Positions 1 through 6,004 of a stretch of DNA of 12,953 nt are shown one piece after another (position 1 is the stretch's first letter; each line of letters begins with the position of its first letter). A program made the position numbers and the translations under genes. The notes beneath the pieces were generated by a model. That model made no database searches. It worked only from the letters and a program-made list of their open reading frames with translations, and had not been told where the DNA came from. Source of the stretch: JBOGTC01 sp050692055 (GTDB taxonomy: Bacteria > Chloroflexota > Limnocylindria > QHBO01); assembly GCA_050692055.1 (NCBI GenBank), contig JBOGTC010000033.1, positions 1-12,953 of the forward strand. Direction: 5' to 3'.

Positions 1-593
1 CCGGCCGGGTTCTTGGCCAGGTACTGCTGATGGTAGTCCTCGGCGAGGTAGAACTCCGGGGCTGGCCCGATCTCGGTGGTGATCGGTCCATACCCCGCGC
101 GCTCGAGCTCGGCGGCGTACATCTCGCGGGAGGCCTCGGCGGCGGCCGACTGGGCATCGGTGTGGGTGTAGATCGTGGACCGATACTGGGTACCCACGTC
201 ATTGCCCTGGCGCATGCCCTGGGTCGGGTCGTGGTTCTCCCAGAACAGGCGCAGCAGCTCGTCGTACGAGACGCGCGATGGGTCGTAGACCACCCGCACC
301 ACCTCCGTGTGGCCGGTTTTGCCGCTGCAGACCTCCTCGTACGTCGGGTTCGGCGTGTAGCCGCCCTGGTATCCCGCGGCGGTCATGATGACGCCGGGCG
401 TCTGCCAGAACAGCTTCTCGGCGCCCCAGAAGCAGCCCATGCCGAAATCGGTGATCTCGCTGCCGTCGGGGTACGGGGGCTGCAGCGCGGCGCCGTTGAC
501 GAAGTGACGCTCCGCCGTGGGGATCGCCTGTGGTCGGCCGGGGAGCGCATCGGCTCGATCGGGCATCCTGGTCTTGCTGTCGAAGAGGAACAT
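1..593 (-). CDS. msrA: Peptide-methionine (S)-S-oxide reductase MsrA, 3' end outside the window
   Basis: This enzyme reduces methionine-S-sulfoxide in proteins and free methionine, using thioredoxin, and repairs oxidative damage in the cytoplasm. About 197 codons are present. The GCFWG motif holds the catalytic Cys at about residue 54 and is followed by GAEKLFW. Further family blocks are GGYTPNPTYEEVCSGKTGH, the ENHDPTQGMRQGNDVGTQYR region, and EDYHQQYLAKNPAG at the window edge. The usual MsrA continues about 20-30 residues further, including the resolving cysteines, so the gene is cut by the window and not visibly broken. The ATG at 593 is chosen because it gives the normal ~50-residue lead before GCFWG and has a TACACT box 7 bases upstream, which suggests leaderless mRNA. 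It is divergent from the shikimate kinase gene. The family call is very secure. Confidence 0.95.
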   Translation of the reverse strand, partial: MFLFDSKTRMPDRADALPGRPQAIPTAERHFVNGAALQPPYPDGSEITDFGMGCFWGAEKLFWQTPGVIMTAAGYQGGYTPNPTYEEVCSGKTGHTEVVRVVYDPSRVSYDELLRLFWENHDPTQGMRQGNDVGTQYRSTIYTHTDAQSAAAEASREMYAAELERAGYGPITTEIGPAPEFYLAEDYHQQYLAKNPA

Positions 594-600
594 GGTGAGA

Positions 601-606
601 AGTGTA
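601..606 (-). promoter_or_regulatory. Candidate -10 box of msrA (leaderless start)
   Basis: Read on the minus strand, TACACT fits TANNNT and ends 7 bases before the msrA ATG at 593. Transcription would then begin at or next to the start codon, and no Shine-Dalgarno sequence is present there. I see no convincing -35 hexamer. The spacing matches the boxes before the thioesterase and FAD oxidoreductase genes. Confidence 0.45.
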
Positions 607-627
607 CGACCGATTGATGACGGCGCC

Positions 628-1158
628 ATGACGCCGCGCGCCGCGCGACGGCCGAAGCGCGTCCTGCTGGTGGGGATGATGGGCTCGGGCAAGAGCTCGA
701 TCGGTCACGAGCTGTCGCGACGCACCGGCTGGCCGTTTCTCGATAACGACGTCCTGCTCCAGCGCGCCACCGGCCGGACCGCCCGTGAGCTGCTTGCGGA
801 CGAGGGCGAGGTCGGGCTGCGTGCCGGCGAGTCAGCCGCGCTGCACGAGGCGCTGGCCGTGTCCCCGCCGGCCATCGTGGCCGTCGCCGGCGGCGTGGTC
901 CTCGATGCGGAGGACCGCCGGCGAATGGACGACGACGGCTTCGTCGTCTGGCTGCAGGCATCCGCCGAGGAGCTTGCCGACCGGGCGACGGGCGCCACCC
1001 ACCGGCCGTGGGTGCACGAGGGCGCGGAAGCCTGGTTCGATCGGGAGATCACCGCGCGAGCGCCGCTGTACGAGGAGGTGGCGGACGTGAGCGTGGATAC
1101 CGAGCGGCTTGCCCCACCTCAGGCCGCCGAGCTCGTCCTGCGGGCGGTGGAACGCTGA
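628..1158 (+). CDS. aroK: Shikimate kinase family protein
   Basis: Shikimate kinase uses ATP to phosphorylate the 3-hydroxyl of shikimate, a step of the chorismate pathway to aromatic amino acids. The product is 176 aa, the normal family size. Visible motifs are the Walker A GMMGSGKS (16-23), FLDNDVLLQ with the DxD-type acidic pair (39-41), the GEVGLRAGE block with Arg65 and Glu68, AGG at 87-89 where the family usually has GGG, the lid-region Arg119 and HRP (125-127), and RAPLYEEVAD (144-153) near the C-terminus. The first Gly of the GGG substrate loop is Ala here. ATG 628 gives the short lead typical of the family. An in-frame ATG at 592 (or GTG 595), preceded by AGAGGA, would add 11-12 residues. 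No other aro gene is nearby. A related small-molecule kinase is possible but less likely. Confidence 0.85.
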   Translation: MTPRAARRPKRVLLVGMMGSGKSSIGHELSRRTGWPFLDNDVLLQRATGRTARELLADEGEVGLRAGESAALHEALAVSPPAIVAVAGGVVLDAEDRRRMDDDGFVVWLQASAEELADRATGATHRPWVHEGAEAWFDREITARAPLYEEVADVSVDTERLAPPQAAELVLRAVER

Positions 1159-1187
1159 CTTGAAGCCCTCGAGCTCGCGCGGAGCCT

Positions 1188-1436
1188 TCAGCCGGCCAGT
1201 CGCCGGCTTCGGCGTGGCTCGTGCGGTTCCGCCAGCTCGGTCTTGGCCTGCGCCGGCGCAGGCAGTGGCTCCAGTTTGAGGGTTGCCCATTCGCTGCGCG
1301 GATCCGGATCGCGCATCACGCCGCGGAGCCGGTAGGTGATCGGTCCGTTCTCGGCCCGCAGCGTGTAGGCCTCGCCCGGCCGCCAGTGGCGGTCACGCGG
1401 CCATGGGATACGGCGCTCGATGAAGTGGCGCGGCAT
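1188..1436 (-). CDS. Small hypothetical protein (about 82 aa)
   Basis: I do not recognise the family. The protein is rich in Arg, Pro and Trp at its start (MPRHFIERRIPWPRDRHWR). A short strand-like core follows (EAYTLRAENGPITYRLRGV, then WATLKLEPL), then a Pro/Glu/Arg-rich tail. The pattern suggests a small beta-rich domain with a basic N-terminus. There is no signal peptide, membrane segment or Cys pair. ATG 1436 is preferred because GGGTGA lies 4 bases upstream; an ATG at 1454 would add 6 residues. A TAGCAT box at 1482-1477 could be its promoter. The gene converges on the shikimate kinase and is divergent from the thioesterase. It is a plausible gene, given its own promoter-like box, ribosome site and protein-like core, but it is short and unconfirmed. 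Confidence 0.5.
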   Translation of the reverse strand: MPRHFIERRIPWPRDRHWRPGEAYTLRAENGPITYRLRGVMRDPDPRSEWATLKLEPLPAPAQAKTELAEPHEPRRSRRLAG

Positions 1437-1476
1437 GCAGTCACCCGTGCGCATGGCTCAGGCCATGATCGGACCG

Positions 1477-1482
1477 ATGCTA
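1477..1482 (-). promoter_or_regulatory. Candidate -10 box for the 1436-1188 gene
   Basis: TAGCAT on the minus strand lies about 40 bases before the chosen ATG at 1436. The identical hexamer lies on the plus strand at 1544-1549 before the thioesterase, so the 1483-1543 interval looks like a divergent promoter region. No clear -35 is seen. Confidence 0.35.
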
Positions 1483-1536
1483 GCCGTCGCCGCTAACCGC
1501 GCGGCATCGCCCAATCGGGCCATCGGCCGCTGGGCG

Positions 1537-1549
1537 GTTTGGCTAGCAT
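1537..1549 (+). promoter_or_regulatory. Candidate promoter of the thioesterase gene (GTTTN3TAGCAT)
   Basis: TAGCAT at 1544-1549 ends 7 bases before the ATG at 1557, so the transcript would be leaderless or nearly so. No Shine-Dalgarno sequence precedes that ATG. GTTT lies 3 bases ahead of the box. The same GTTTN3TA arrangement precedes the P1 peptidase and EamA genes. Confidence 0.45.
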
Positions 1550-1556
1550 CGCAACC

Positions 1557-1961
1557 ATGAGCGATCAGGACCAGCAGCAGCCGATCCCGCCCGATGCTCA
1601 GGAGGTGCGGCTGGCCGAGCTGATCATGCCGAACACCACGAACCACTATGGCACGCTGTTCGGCGGCCACGCGCTGGGGCTGATGGACCACGCCGGCTGG
1701 ATCGCCGCCACACGCTACGCCCGGCGCACCATGGTCACCGTCGCCTCGGATCGCGTCGAGTTCAAGGTCCCGGTACGAGCCGGCCAGCTCGTGGAGCTCG
1801 TGGCGCGGGTCGCGCGCGTGGGCCGCACCTCGGTGACGGTGGCCGTCGACATGTTCGCCGAAGACGTGGCCGACGGAGAACGGCGCCTGGCCACATCCGG
1901 CAGCTTCGTCTTCGTGGCGGTCGACGAGGCCGGCAACCCCACTCCTATCGAGCCCGCCTGA
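1557..1961 (+). CDS. Acyl-CoA thioesterase, hotdog fold (YciA/BACH family)
   Basis: The product hydrolyses acyl-CoA thioesters to free acid and CoA in the cytoplasm. It is 134 aa, one hotdog domain, as in bacterial YciA. The opening block AELIMPNTTNHYGTLFGG (20-37) leads into the central helix HALGLMDHAGWIAATR, where Asp44 sits at the position of the YciA catalytic acid. The strands TVASDRVEFKVPVRAGQLVE and GRTSVTVAVDMFAEDV complete the fold. The C-terminus is short and lacks the longer tail of some homologues. ATG 1557 is chosen over an in-frame ATG at 1539 because it gives the normal N-terminus and sits 7 bases from a TAGCAT box. It appears monocistronic, with a GC hairpin 8 bases after the stop. 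Chain-length preference cannot be read from the sequence. Confidence 0.88.
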   Translation: MSDQDQQQPIPPDAQEVRLAELIMPNTTNHYGTLFGGHALGLMDHAGWIAATRYARRTMVTVASDRVEFKVPVRAGQLVELVARVARVGRTSVTVAVDMFAEDVADGERRLATSGSFVFVAVDEAGNPTPIEPA

Positions 1962-1968
1962 GCGAGAT

Positions 1969-1984
1969 GGCGCCGCCCGGCGCC
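1969..1984 (+). terminator. Candidate terminator hairpin after the thioesterase gene
   Basis: GGCGCC-GCCC-GGCGCC forms a perfect 6-bp all-GC stem with a 4-base loop, starting 8 bases after the thioesterase stop. No T-run follows, so intrinsic termination is uncertain. Confidence 0.35.
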
Positions 1985-2016
1985 GCCTGGTGGGCCCCCG
2001 TGGGCCGCGGTCTCTC

Positions 2017-2050
2017 GTCGCCAGATTCATACGGCATCTGCACGGATCAG
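2017..2050 (+). repeat. GTCGCCAGATTCAT repeat, copy 1 (plus orientation)
   Basis: The core GTCGCCAGATTCATAC (2017-2032) has a perfect 16-base inverted match at 2138-2153. Its first 14 bases recur exactly at 7721-7734. Similarity to the distant copy continues into CATCTGCA and ATCAG/TCAG downstream. GC-rich sequence able to fold (GTGGGCCCCCGTGGGCC) lies just upstream. The family looks like a repetitive extragenic element. Confidence 0.7.
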
Positions 2051-2085
2051 GCTCCGGGCCCCGCTACCAGCTACGCTGCCGGTCT

Positions 2086-2123
2086 CCGTCTGAACTTGGC
2101 GACTCGGGGCACCTCGTGGCCCC
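2086..2123 (-). repeat. GTCGCCAGATTCAT repeat, diverged copy 2 with hairpin (minus orientation)
   Basis: Positions 2086-2103, read on the minus strand, match copy 1 at 15 of 18 positions. The adjoining 2106-2123 folds as GGGGCAC-CTC-GTG(G)CCCC, a 7-bp stem with one bulge. It forms an imperfect inverted repeat with copy 1 and a direct repeat with copy 3, exactly 50 bases away. Confidence 0.55.
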
Positions 2124-2137
2124 CGCATGCAGGCAGG

Positions 2138-2179
2138 GTATGAATCTGGCGACTCGCGGCCCTCATGGGGCTCTGCGAG
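2138..2179 (-). repeat. GTCGCCAGATTCAT repeat, copy 3 with hairpin (minus orientation)
   Basis: GTATGAATCTGGCGAC (2138-2153) is the exact reverse complement of copy 1. It is followed by CTCGC (2153-2157) and GCGAG (2175-2179), which enclose GGCCC/GGGGC-type pairing around TCAT. Core plus adjacent GC hairpin is the shared layout of the family. Confidence 0.65.
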
Positions 2180-2740
2180 ATGCGCGCCATTCGGCAAGCC
2201 GCGCGGCCGCTCCTCCGGGAGTCGGAAATCTGGAATCAATGCTCGTCCGATGCAACTTATGTCAGATGCTGGTCCGCGCGAGCCCCCGATGGGTGGGCCA
2301 TCGGTGGGCCATCAGGGGTCAAATGCTGCCGTCGCGCACATTGATCCTACGGCGCGTGACGAGAACCAGGCCGTAGCCCGAATACGTTGCAACAGCCGAT
2401 CATTAGTGATACGTGACGGCCAGCCCCCAAATGCCGGCCTACACTGAGCCCCGGCGGAGCTCAGGCGGGTCTGTGGCCGCCAACCTGTGCTCAGATTCGC
2501 GTGCAGATGGCTGAAATCAGCCGCTTTCGATGGCAACGCACCGGAAATGTGAACGAATCGGGCGATTCGACAGTACATTAGTCACGAGGCGGGTGGGTGC
2601 GACGCGGAACCGATGCACCGCCGTCGCTACCCTCCTCGTCCGTCGGCGACATCCGCGGCGCGGCCCAGGGGCGTGGGTCGCGCCGCGATCCGCGCCAGCG
2701 CTAGCCGCGGCCGTTACGTTCCTGCGCGCCCCTCGCGGCG

Positions 2741-2777
2741 TTGCATGGAGTGGAGGTACCGGGGAAGAAGACGCCGC
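2741..2777 (+). repeat. 37-base repeat, copy a
   Basis: The unit starts TTGCATG and carries CGGGGAAGAAG before GCCGC. It matches copy c (minus strand) at about 30 of 37 positions and copy b (plus strand) at about 24 of 36. Copies a and c form a long imperfect inverted repeat that brackets copy b. Confidence 0.6.
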
Positions 2778-2801
2778 TTCGCGGCTGAACTTCACCGCTC
2801 A

Positions 2802-2837
2802 TTGCACCTGGTGCCAGCGGCGGGGAAGAAGCTGCCG
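2802..2837 (+). repeat. 37-base repeat, copy b
   Basis: This is a 36-base unit with the same ends as copy a: TTGCA at the start, CGGGGAAGAAG and GCCG at the end. The middle has diverged and contains the small palindrome CACCTGGTG (2806-2814). Confidence 0.5.
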
Positions 2838-2843
2838 ATGTCC

Positions 2844-2880
2844 GCCGCCTCTTCTTGCCCGTTACCTGCACCTCATGCAA
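2844..2880 (-). repeat. 37-base repeat, copy c (inverted)
   Basis: On the minus strand this begins TTGCATGAGGTGCAGGTAAC and continues with CGGGCAAGAAG. It matches copy a at about 30 of 37 positions. It lies just beyond the 3' end of the nitroreductase gene and its hairpin. Confidence 0.6.
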
Positions 2881-2890
2881 TGTGACGGAC

Positions 2891-2925
2891 TCGCTGAGCT
2901 CGGGGACCCGCGCTGAGCTCAGCGA
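2891..2925 (-). terminator. Candidate terminator hairpin after the nitroreductase gene
   Basis: TCGCTGAGC (2891-2899) pairs perfectly with GCTCAGCGA (2917-2925), a 9-bp stem with a 17-base loop, 28 bases past the nitroreductase stop. The right arm also contains the perfect palindrome GCTGAGCTCAGC (2912-2923). No T-run follows on the minus strand. Confidence 0.4.
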
Positions 2926-2953
2926 CGATGCCGAGCCGCGCTCCGTCCCGGCC

Positions 2954-3541
2954 TCACCAGCTTTCGTGGTGAACGATCTCGTGCAGCGCCCGCCGCGGAG
3001 TCTTGCGTCGCGGCTTATCGAGCTGGCCGGCGCGCGCCGGGTAGCCGAACGAGATGAGGTAGTCGCAGCGCCGATCGGCGGGCAGGCCGAGCAGCCGCTT
3101 TGCGAGCCGCTTGTCGTAGACGGCAGCATGCACCGAGCCGATTCCCAGCTCGAGGGCCACGAGCATCATGCTCTGGCTCGCATGCCCAACGTCGTAGAGG
3201 TCGGCCGCGACCTCGCGAGGATCGTCCTGATCGGGGGTGACAAGTGCAACCGCCAGCGTGGCGCCGGCGAGATGGCCGGCGTACCGGCCCACCTCGGCGA
3301 GTCGCTGGAGCCGCCCTCGATCCGTGACGATCACGAAGTCCCATGGCTGGCTGTTCTTGCTCGACGGCGCGCGACGCCCGGCATCCAGGATCCGCTCGAG
3401 CGCCTCGTCGGGGATGGCACGATCGGCGAAGGTGCGCACCGCGCGCTGGGTGACGATCGCGGTCCAGACTTCCATCCCGGCATTGTGGGCCCCGAAGCCG
3501 GTCCCGCGTCGCCTCGGGCTCGCCGGGCGCTCAGCGGCCAT
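2954..3541 (-). CDS. Nitroreductase family FMN-dependent oxidoreductase
   Basis: This is an FMN-binding NAD(P)H-dependent oxidoreductase of the nitroreductase superfamily; the substrate cannot be told from sequence. Signature regions are the N-terminal TQRAVRTFADRAIPDEALERI, the FMN-contact block AGRRAPSSKNSQPWDFVIV, the dimer helix ASQSMMLVALELGIGSVHAAVYD, and the late block DYLISFGYPA. The longest form is 195 aa. An internal ATG at 3475 (MEVWTAIVTQR) would give 173 aa with a typical family N-terminus, and I consider that start equally likely. The longer start overlaps the stop of the upstream P1 peptidase gene by 11 bases, which argues for co-transcription. The leading 22 residues are Arg/Ala/Gly-rich and look non-conserved. 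Confidence 0.88.
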   Translation of the reverse strand: MAAERPASPRRRGTGFGAHNAGMEVWTAIVTQRAVRTFADRAIPDEALERILDAGRRAPSSKNSQPWDFVIVTDRGRLQRLAEVGRYAGHLAGATLAVALVTPDQDDPREVAADLYDVGHASQSMMLVALELGIGSVHAAVYDKRLAKRLLGLPADRRCDYLISFGYPARAGQLDKPRRKTPRRALHEIVHHESW

Positions 3542-4655
3542 GAGCCCGCATGATCGCCATCAGCCGATCGGGGTCAAGGGCGTGAGCCGTGATGCCATCC
3601 CGCCCGGTCATGGTTTCGGCGGCAACGAGGGCGTTGAGGATGGCCTCCTCGGTCGCCTCGGCCGCCGCCTCAAAGAGCGGATTGATACCGTCATCCACGA
3701 CCATCCGCAGTGCCACCGTGCTCCGCGGGTCGTCCTCACCCGCACGGCCTGACAGGCCTCGATTGCCTGTGGCAAACGCCAGGAACAGGTCGCCCGAGCC
3801 ATGCGACGCGTAGCTCCCCATCCGCGCCAGGCCCATGCCGAGGCGCTGCGCAAGGCGCGCGCACTGGTGTGGCAGGAGCGGCGCATCGGTGCCCACGAGG
3901 CCGATGATCGAGCCGCCCTCGGCGCCCGCCCGTGCGGCCAGGCGCTCGACCTCGTCCCAGGGAGATGGCACTTCATCGAGCGGGATCGCGGCCCCCACCG
4001 GCACGCCGTCGATCCGTAGCAGCTCGCGCCGGCCGTAGTTGGCCTGGACGAGCACGCCAACCGTCCAGCGTGGATCCTCGCCGACCACTCGGGAGGCCGT
4101 GCCGATGCCGCCCTTGAACTCGTGGCAGATCATTCCTGTCCCGCCGCCCACGTTGCCCTCGGCTACGTGGCCGCCGGTCGCCCCCGCGAGTGCAGCGTGG
4201 ACGTGCTCGGCGCGCACGTGGAAGCCGTTCATGTCATTGAGCGCGCCGTCGTACGTTTCGCCTACCACCGGGAGCGACCAGAAGCCCTCGTTCGGGCCGT
4301 GCAGGCGCGCGGCGGCCTCGACCAGCGCATCGCGCACAACACCCACGGAGTGAGTGTTCGTCAGGCCGATCGCCCCGCCCAGCATCCCCGCCTCGCGGAT
4401 CCACTCCAGCCCGGTGAGCTCCCCATTGCCGTTGAGCCGATGCGCGCCGGCGAAGACCGGCTCGGTCCAGACCTGGCCGTCGTGCGGGATCACGACGGTG
4501 ACCCCGGTGCGTATCGGTCCCCGGCCGGGCAGCAGAGGGCCGTCGCCGGCAATGAGCGTGGTGTGCCCAACGCGTACGCCTGCCACGTCCGTGATCGCGT
4601 TGAGCTCGCCCGGCTCCAGCCGTCCGATCCGAATCCCGAGGTCACGCCCCCGCAT
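3531..4655 (-). CDS. P1 family peptidase, DmpA-type N-terminal-nucleophile aminopeptidase (MEROPS S58)
   Basis: Members cleave N-terminal residues from peptides or amides after self-cleaving into two chains. The product is 374 aa, close to the ~375 of Ochrobactrum DmpA. The order is LNAITDVAGVRVGHTTL, the HRLNGNGELTGLEWI block, GLTNTHSVGVVRDA, NVGGGTGMICHEFKGGIGTASR, then EGGSIIGLVGTDAPLLPHQ. Ser249 in that last block is the expected nucleophile and cleavage site (Ser250 in DmpA). A MGSYASHGSGDLFLAF tail block follows. ATG 4655 is chosen because AGGGGGAG lies 3 bases upstream and the numbering then fits DmpA; a start at 4724 would lie inside a terminator hairpin. A GTTTN3TAGACT promoter is just upstream. 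The gene is first in an operon with the nitroreductase. The natural substrate is unknown. Confidence 0.92.
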   Translation of the reverse strand: MRGRDLGIRIGRLEPGELNAITDVAGVRVGHTTLIAGDGPLLPGRGPIRTGVTVVIPHDGQVWTEPVFAGAHRLNGNGELTGLEWIREAGMLGGAIGLTNTHSVGVVRDALVEAAARLHGPNEGFWSLPVVGETYDGALNDMNGFHVRAEHVHAALAGATGGHVAEGNVGGGTGMICHEFKGGIGTASRVVGEDPRWTVGVLVQANYGRRELLRIDGVPVGAAIPLDEVPSPWDEVERLAARAGAEGGSIIGLVGTDAPLLPHQCARLAQRLGMGLARMGSYASHGSGDLFLAFATGNRGLSGRAGEDDPRSTVALRMVVDDGINPLFEAAAEATEEAILNALVAAETMTGRDGITAHALDPDRLMAIMRAHGR

Positions 4656-4686
4656 CGGCTCCCCCTGGGTGCGAATCCATGGGCGA

Positions 4687-4701
4687 AGTCTAGGGAAACG
4701 G
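4687..4701 (-). promoter_or_regulatory. Candidate promoter of the P1 peptidase-nitroreductase operon
   Basis: On the minus strand this reads CCGTTTCCCTAGACT, that is GTTTN3 followed by the TANNNT box TAGACT. It predicts a leader of about 25 bases containing the strong AGGGGGAG ribosome site before ATG 4655. The eight bases CCGTTTCC recur before the EamA gene at 7449-7442. Confidence 0.45.
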
Positions 4702-4710
4702 CGCACGACC

Positions 4711-4739
4711 GAGGGGTCCGGCATGGCGCCGGACCCCTC
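4711..4739 (-). terminator. Strong terminator hairpin after the LPDTA protein gene
   Basis: GAGGGGTCCGGC (4711-4722) pairs perfectly with GCCGGACCCCTC (4728-4739), a 12-bp stem with a 5-base loop, 19 bases past the stop at 4759. No T-run follows, as is common in GC-rich genomes. It would insulate the P1 peptidase promoter 10 bases further on. Confidence 0.7.
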
Positions 4740-4758
4740 GAGCGTCGGTGCGGGACGG

Positions 4759-5805
4759 TTAGCGCTTGAAGCGTCGACCGGCCGACCAGGCGATGCCGCT
4801 CCCCACGACGAGCGCGCCGCCGAGGCCGCTCAGGAGCAGCGTGGCCACTGCCGCGGTGTCCGGGAGCTGGTCGGCCCCACCGGCGGATTGCGGAGCCTGG
4901 CTCGCGTCCTCCGGGCTGACGCCGCCGACCTCGAAGTCGCCGTTTTCGTCGGTCATGACGACGGCGCAGATCACGTCGCCCACCTCCACGTCGGCATCGA
5001 CGCCCGCTCCGAGGTCGAGCGTGACATCGCCGAGCGTGATCGTCGAGTCGGTGATCGCCGTCACGGTGGCGCAGATCGTCACGTCCGCGTCGATGCTGAC
5101 CGCCGTGTCGCCATCGGTGCTTGTGGCGTCGACCGCGACACATGCCTCGCCGTCCAGGTCGGCCGCCAGCTCGAGCAGCGCGCGCAGCTCGGCCGTCAAC
5201 AGCTCGGCGGGAATGACGGTCCCATCCACCGCCACCTCGCTGGACGCCGTCATCGTGACCTCGCCGCACACCTCGAACGTGGCATTCAGGCCGACTGTCG
5301 CGATCAAGCCGCTCGCATCGTCGATCGTCACGTCGAGGCAGGCCGTCGCCCCGGCCGCAACGGCCGCGTCCAGCAGCGCCGCGAGATCGGCGTCCGCGGC
5401 GACGAGCGGCTCTGGGATGAGCACGCCACCGACCGCATAGACGCCGGTGGCCGTGTCGAGCGTCACGGACCCGCAGATCTCCGCCTGGGCGGCGATGTCG
5501 AGGGCGATAATCACGCCGGAGCCGTCGGCCTCGACCTCGAGACAGGTGGTCGCCTCGGCGGCGGCCACCGATTCCAGGACAGTGATCGTCGAGGCATCGA
5601 TGGCCGCAGTCGCGGCGATGTCCTCGACGGTGCCGTCGATGGTGATGGTCCCCGCCGCTCCACCGCTCGGCGCGGTGAACGCGGTCACCTCGCCGCAGAG
5701 CGTGCCGGTGACGGCGGCGCTGGCCGGGCCGGCGACCAGCAGCGACATCAGCATGCCGAGCGCCAGCGCCAGCGGCAGGCGCATCGGACCAATCAGTCGT
5801 GTCAT
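4759..5805 (-). CDS. Secreted acidic repeat protein with LPDTA sortase signal
   Basis: The family is not recognised. The protein is 348 aa. A Sec signal peptide spans about 1-30 (hydrophobic core LPLALALGMLMSLLVAG, cleavage after ASA). Four tandem units of about 65-75 residues follow, starting at Cys37, 111, 180 and 245 with CGEV/CGSV/CGEV/CATV. Each has a second Cys (88, 156, 222, 280), suggesting one disulfide per unit. A short linker precedes LPDTA (314-318), a hydrophobic segment (about 320-340) and the basic tail RRFKR, the usual order of a sortase substrate. The mature part is rich in Asp, Ala, Thr and Val; Arg208 is its only Arg, and it has no Lys or His. GGGAGGAA precedes the ATG. A wall-anchored structural or ion-binding protein is plausible. 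No sortase gene is in the window. Confidence 0.8.
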   Translation of the reverse strand: MTRLIGPMRLPLALALGMLMSLLVAGPASAAVTGTLCGEVTAFTAPSGGAAGTITIDGTVEDIAATAAIDASTITVLESVAAAEATTCLEVEADGSGVIIALDIAAQAEICGSVTLDTATGVYAVGGVLIPEPLVAADADLAALLDAAVAAGATACLDVTIDDASGLIATVGLNATFEVCGEVTMTASSEVAVDGTVIPAELLTAELRALLELAADLDGEACVAVDATSTDGDTAVSIDADVTICATVTAITDSTITLGDVTLDLGAGVDADVEVGDVICAVVMTDENGDFEVGGVSPEDASQAPQSAGGADQLPDTAAVATLLLSGLGGALVVGSGIAWSAGRRFKR

Positions 5806-5945
5806 GGGTTCCTCCCTGTGGAGGCGCGGCATGGCTTCTGGTCCGCGCCGTTTCGGAGAGGCCGGGTTGCAGGCGGTCTGCCGGAACCGACCGAATCGGC
5901 GGGTACGATGGCGCCAGGCGAGGGTTACGTTGGGCCCATCGTGTG

Positions 5946-5982
5946 CACCGGACCGACGCGCACCGCGCCAGGTCGGTCGGTG
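5946..5982 (-). terminator. Candidate terminator after the redoxin-like gene
   Basis: CACC-G-GACCGAC (5946-5957) pairs with GTCGGTCGGTG (5972-5982), 11 bp with one bulged base and a 14-base loop. It lies about 22 bases past the stop of the redoxin-like gene on the minus strand. Confidence 0.4.
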
Positions 5983-6004
5983 GCCGACAGCTCGCTCCCG
6001 GTCG

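Larger units (their letters stand above)
1962..2953 (+). other. Gene-poor repeat-rich interval
   Basis: I find no convincing protein gene in these ~990 bases; the open frames have no recognisable domain, ribosome site or consistent composition. The interval holds four kinds of structure. GC hairpins are linked to a GTCGCCAGATTCAT-type repeat (2017-2180). An 11-base perfect tandem repeat GGTGGGCCATC lies at 2292-2302 and 2303-2313. Small perfect hairpins lie at 2509-2522 (GGCTG/CAGCC) and 2554-2569 (CGAATC/GATTCG). Three copies of a ~37-base repeat lie at 2741-2880. The part from 2200 to 2450 looks locally less GC-rich than the flanking genes. This could be decayed mobile DNA. Confidence 0.6.

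Noticed and set aside
1158..1190. Bidirectional terminator between the shikimate kinase and the small gene (TGAAG...CTTCA)
   Set aside because: Only five outer pairs hold before an internal mismatch region; too weak to call.
2086..2160. Repeats with 50-base spacing suggesting a CRISPR array
   Set aside because: Only two direct copies, with mismatches, are present, plus inverted and distant copies; there is no regular array and no cas gene.
2741..2880. Integron attC sites in the inverted repeats
   Set aside because: The required RYYYAAC and GTTRRRY core sites are not present at the expected ends, and there is no integrase or cassette gene.
2530..2916. 128-aa plus-strand open frame as a gene
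   Set aside because: It has no domain or ribosome site, its composition is irregular and Arg/Cys-rich, and it runs through the 37-base repeats. It is probably a chance open frame in GC-rich DNA.
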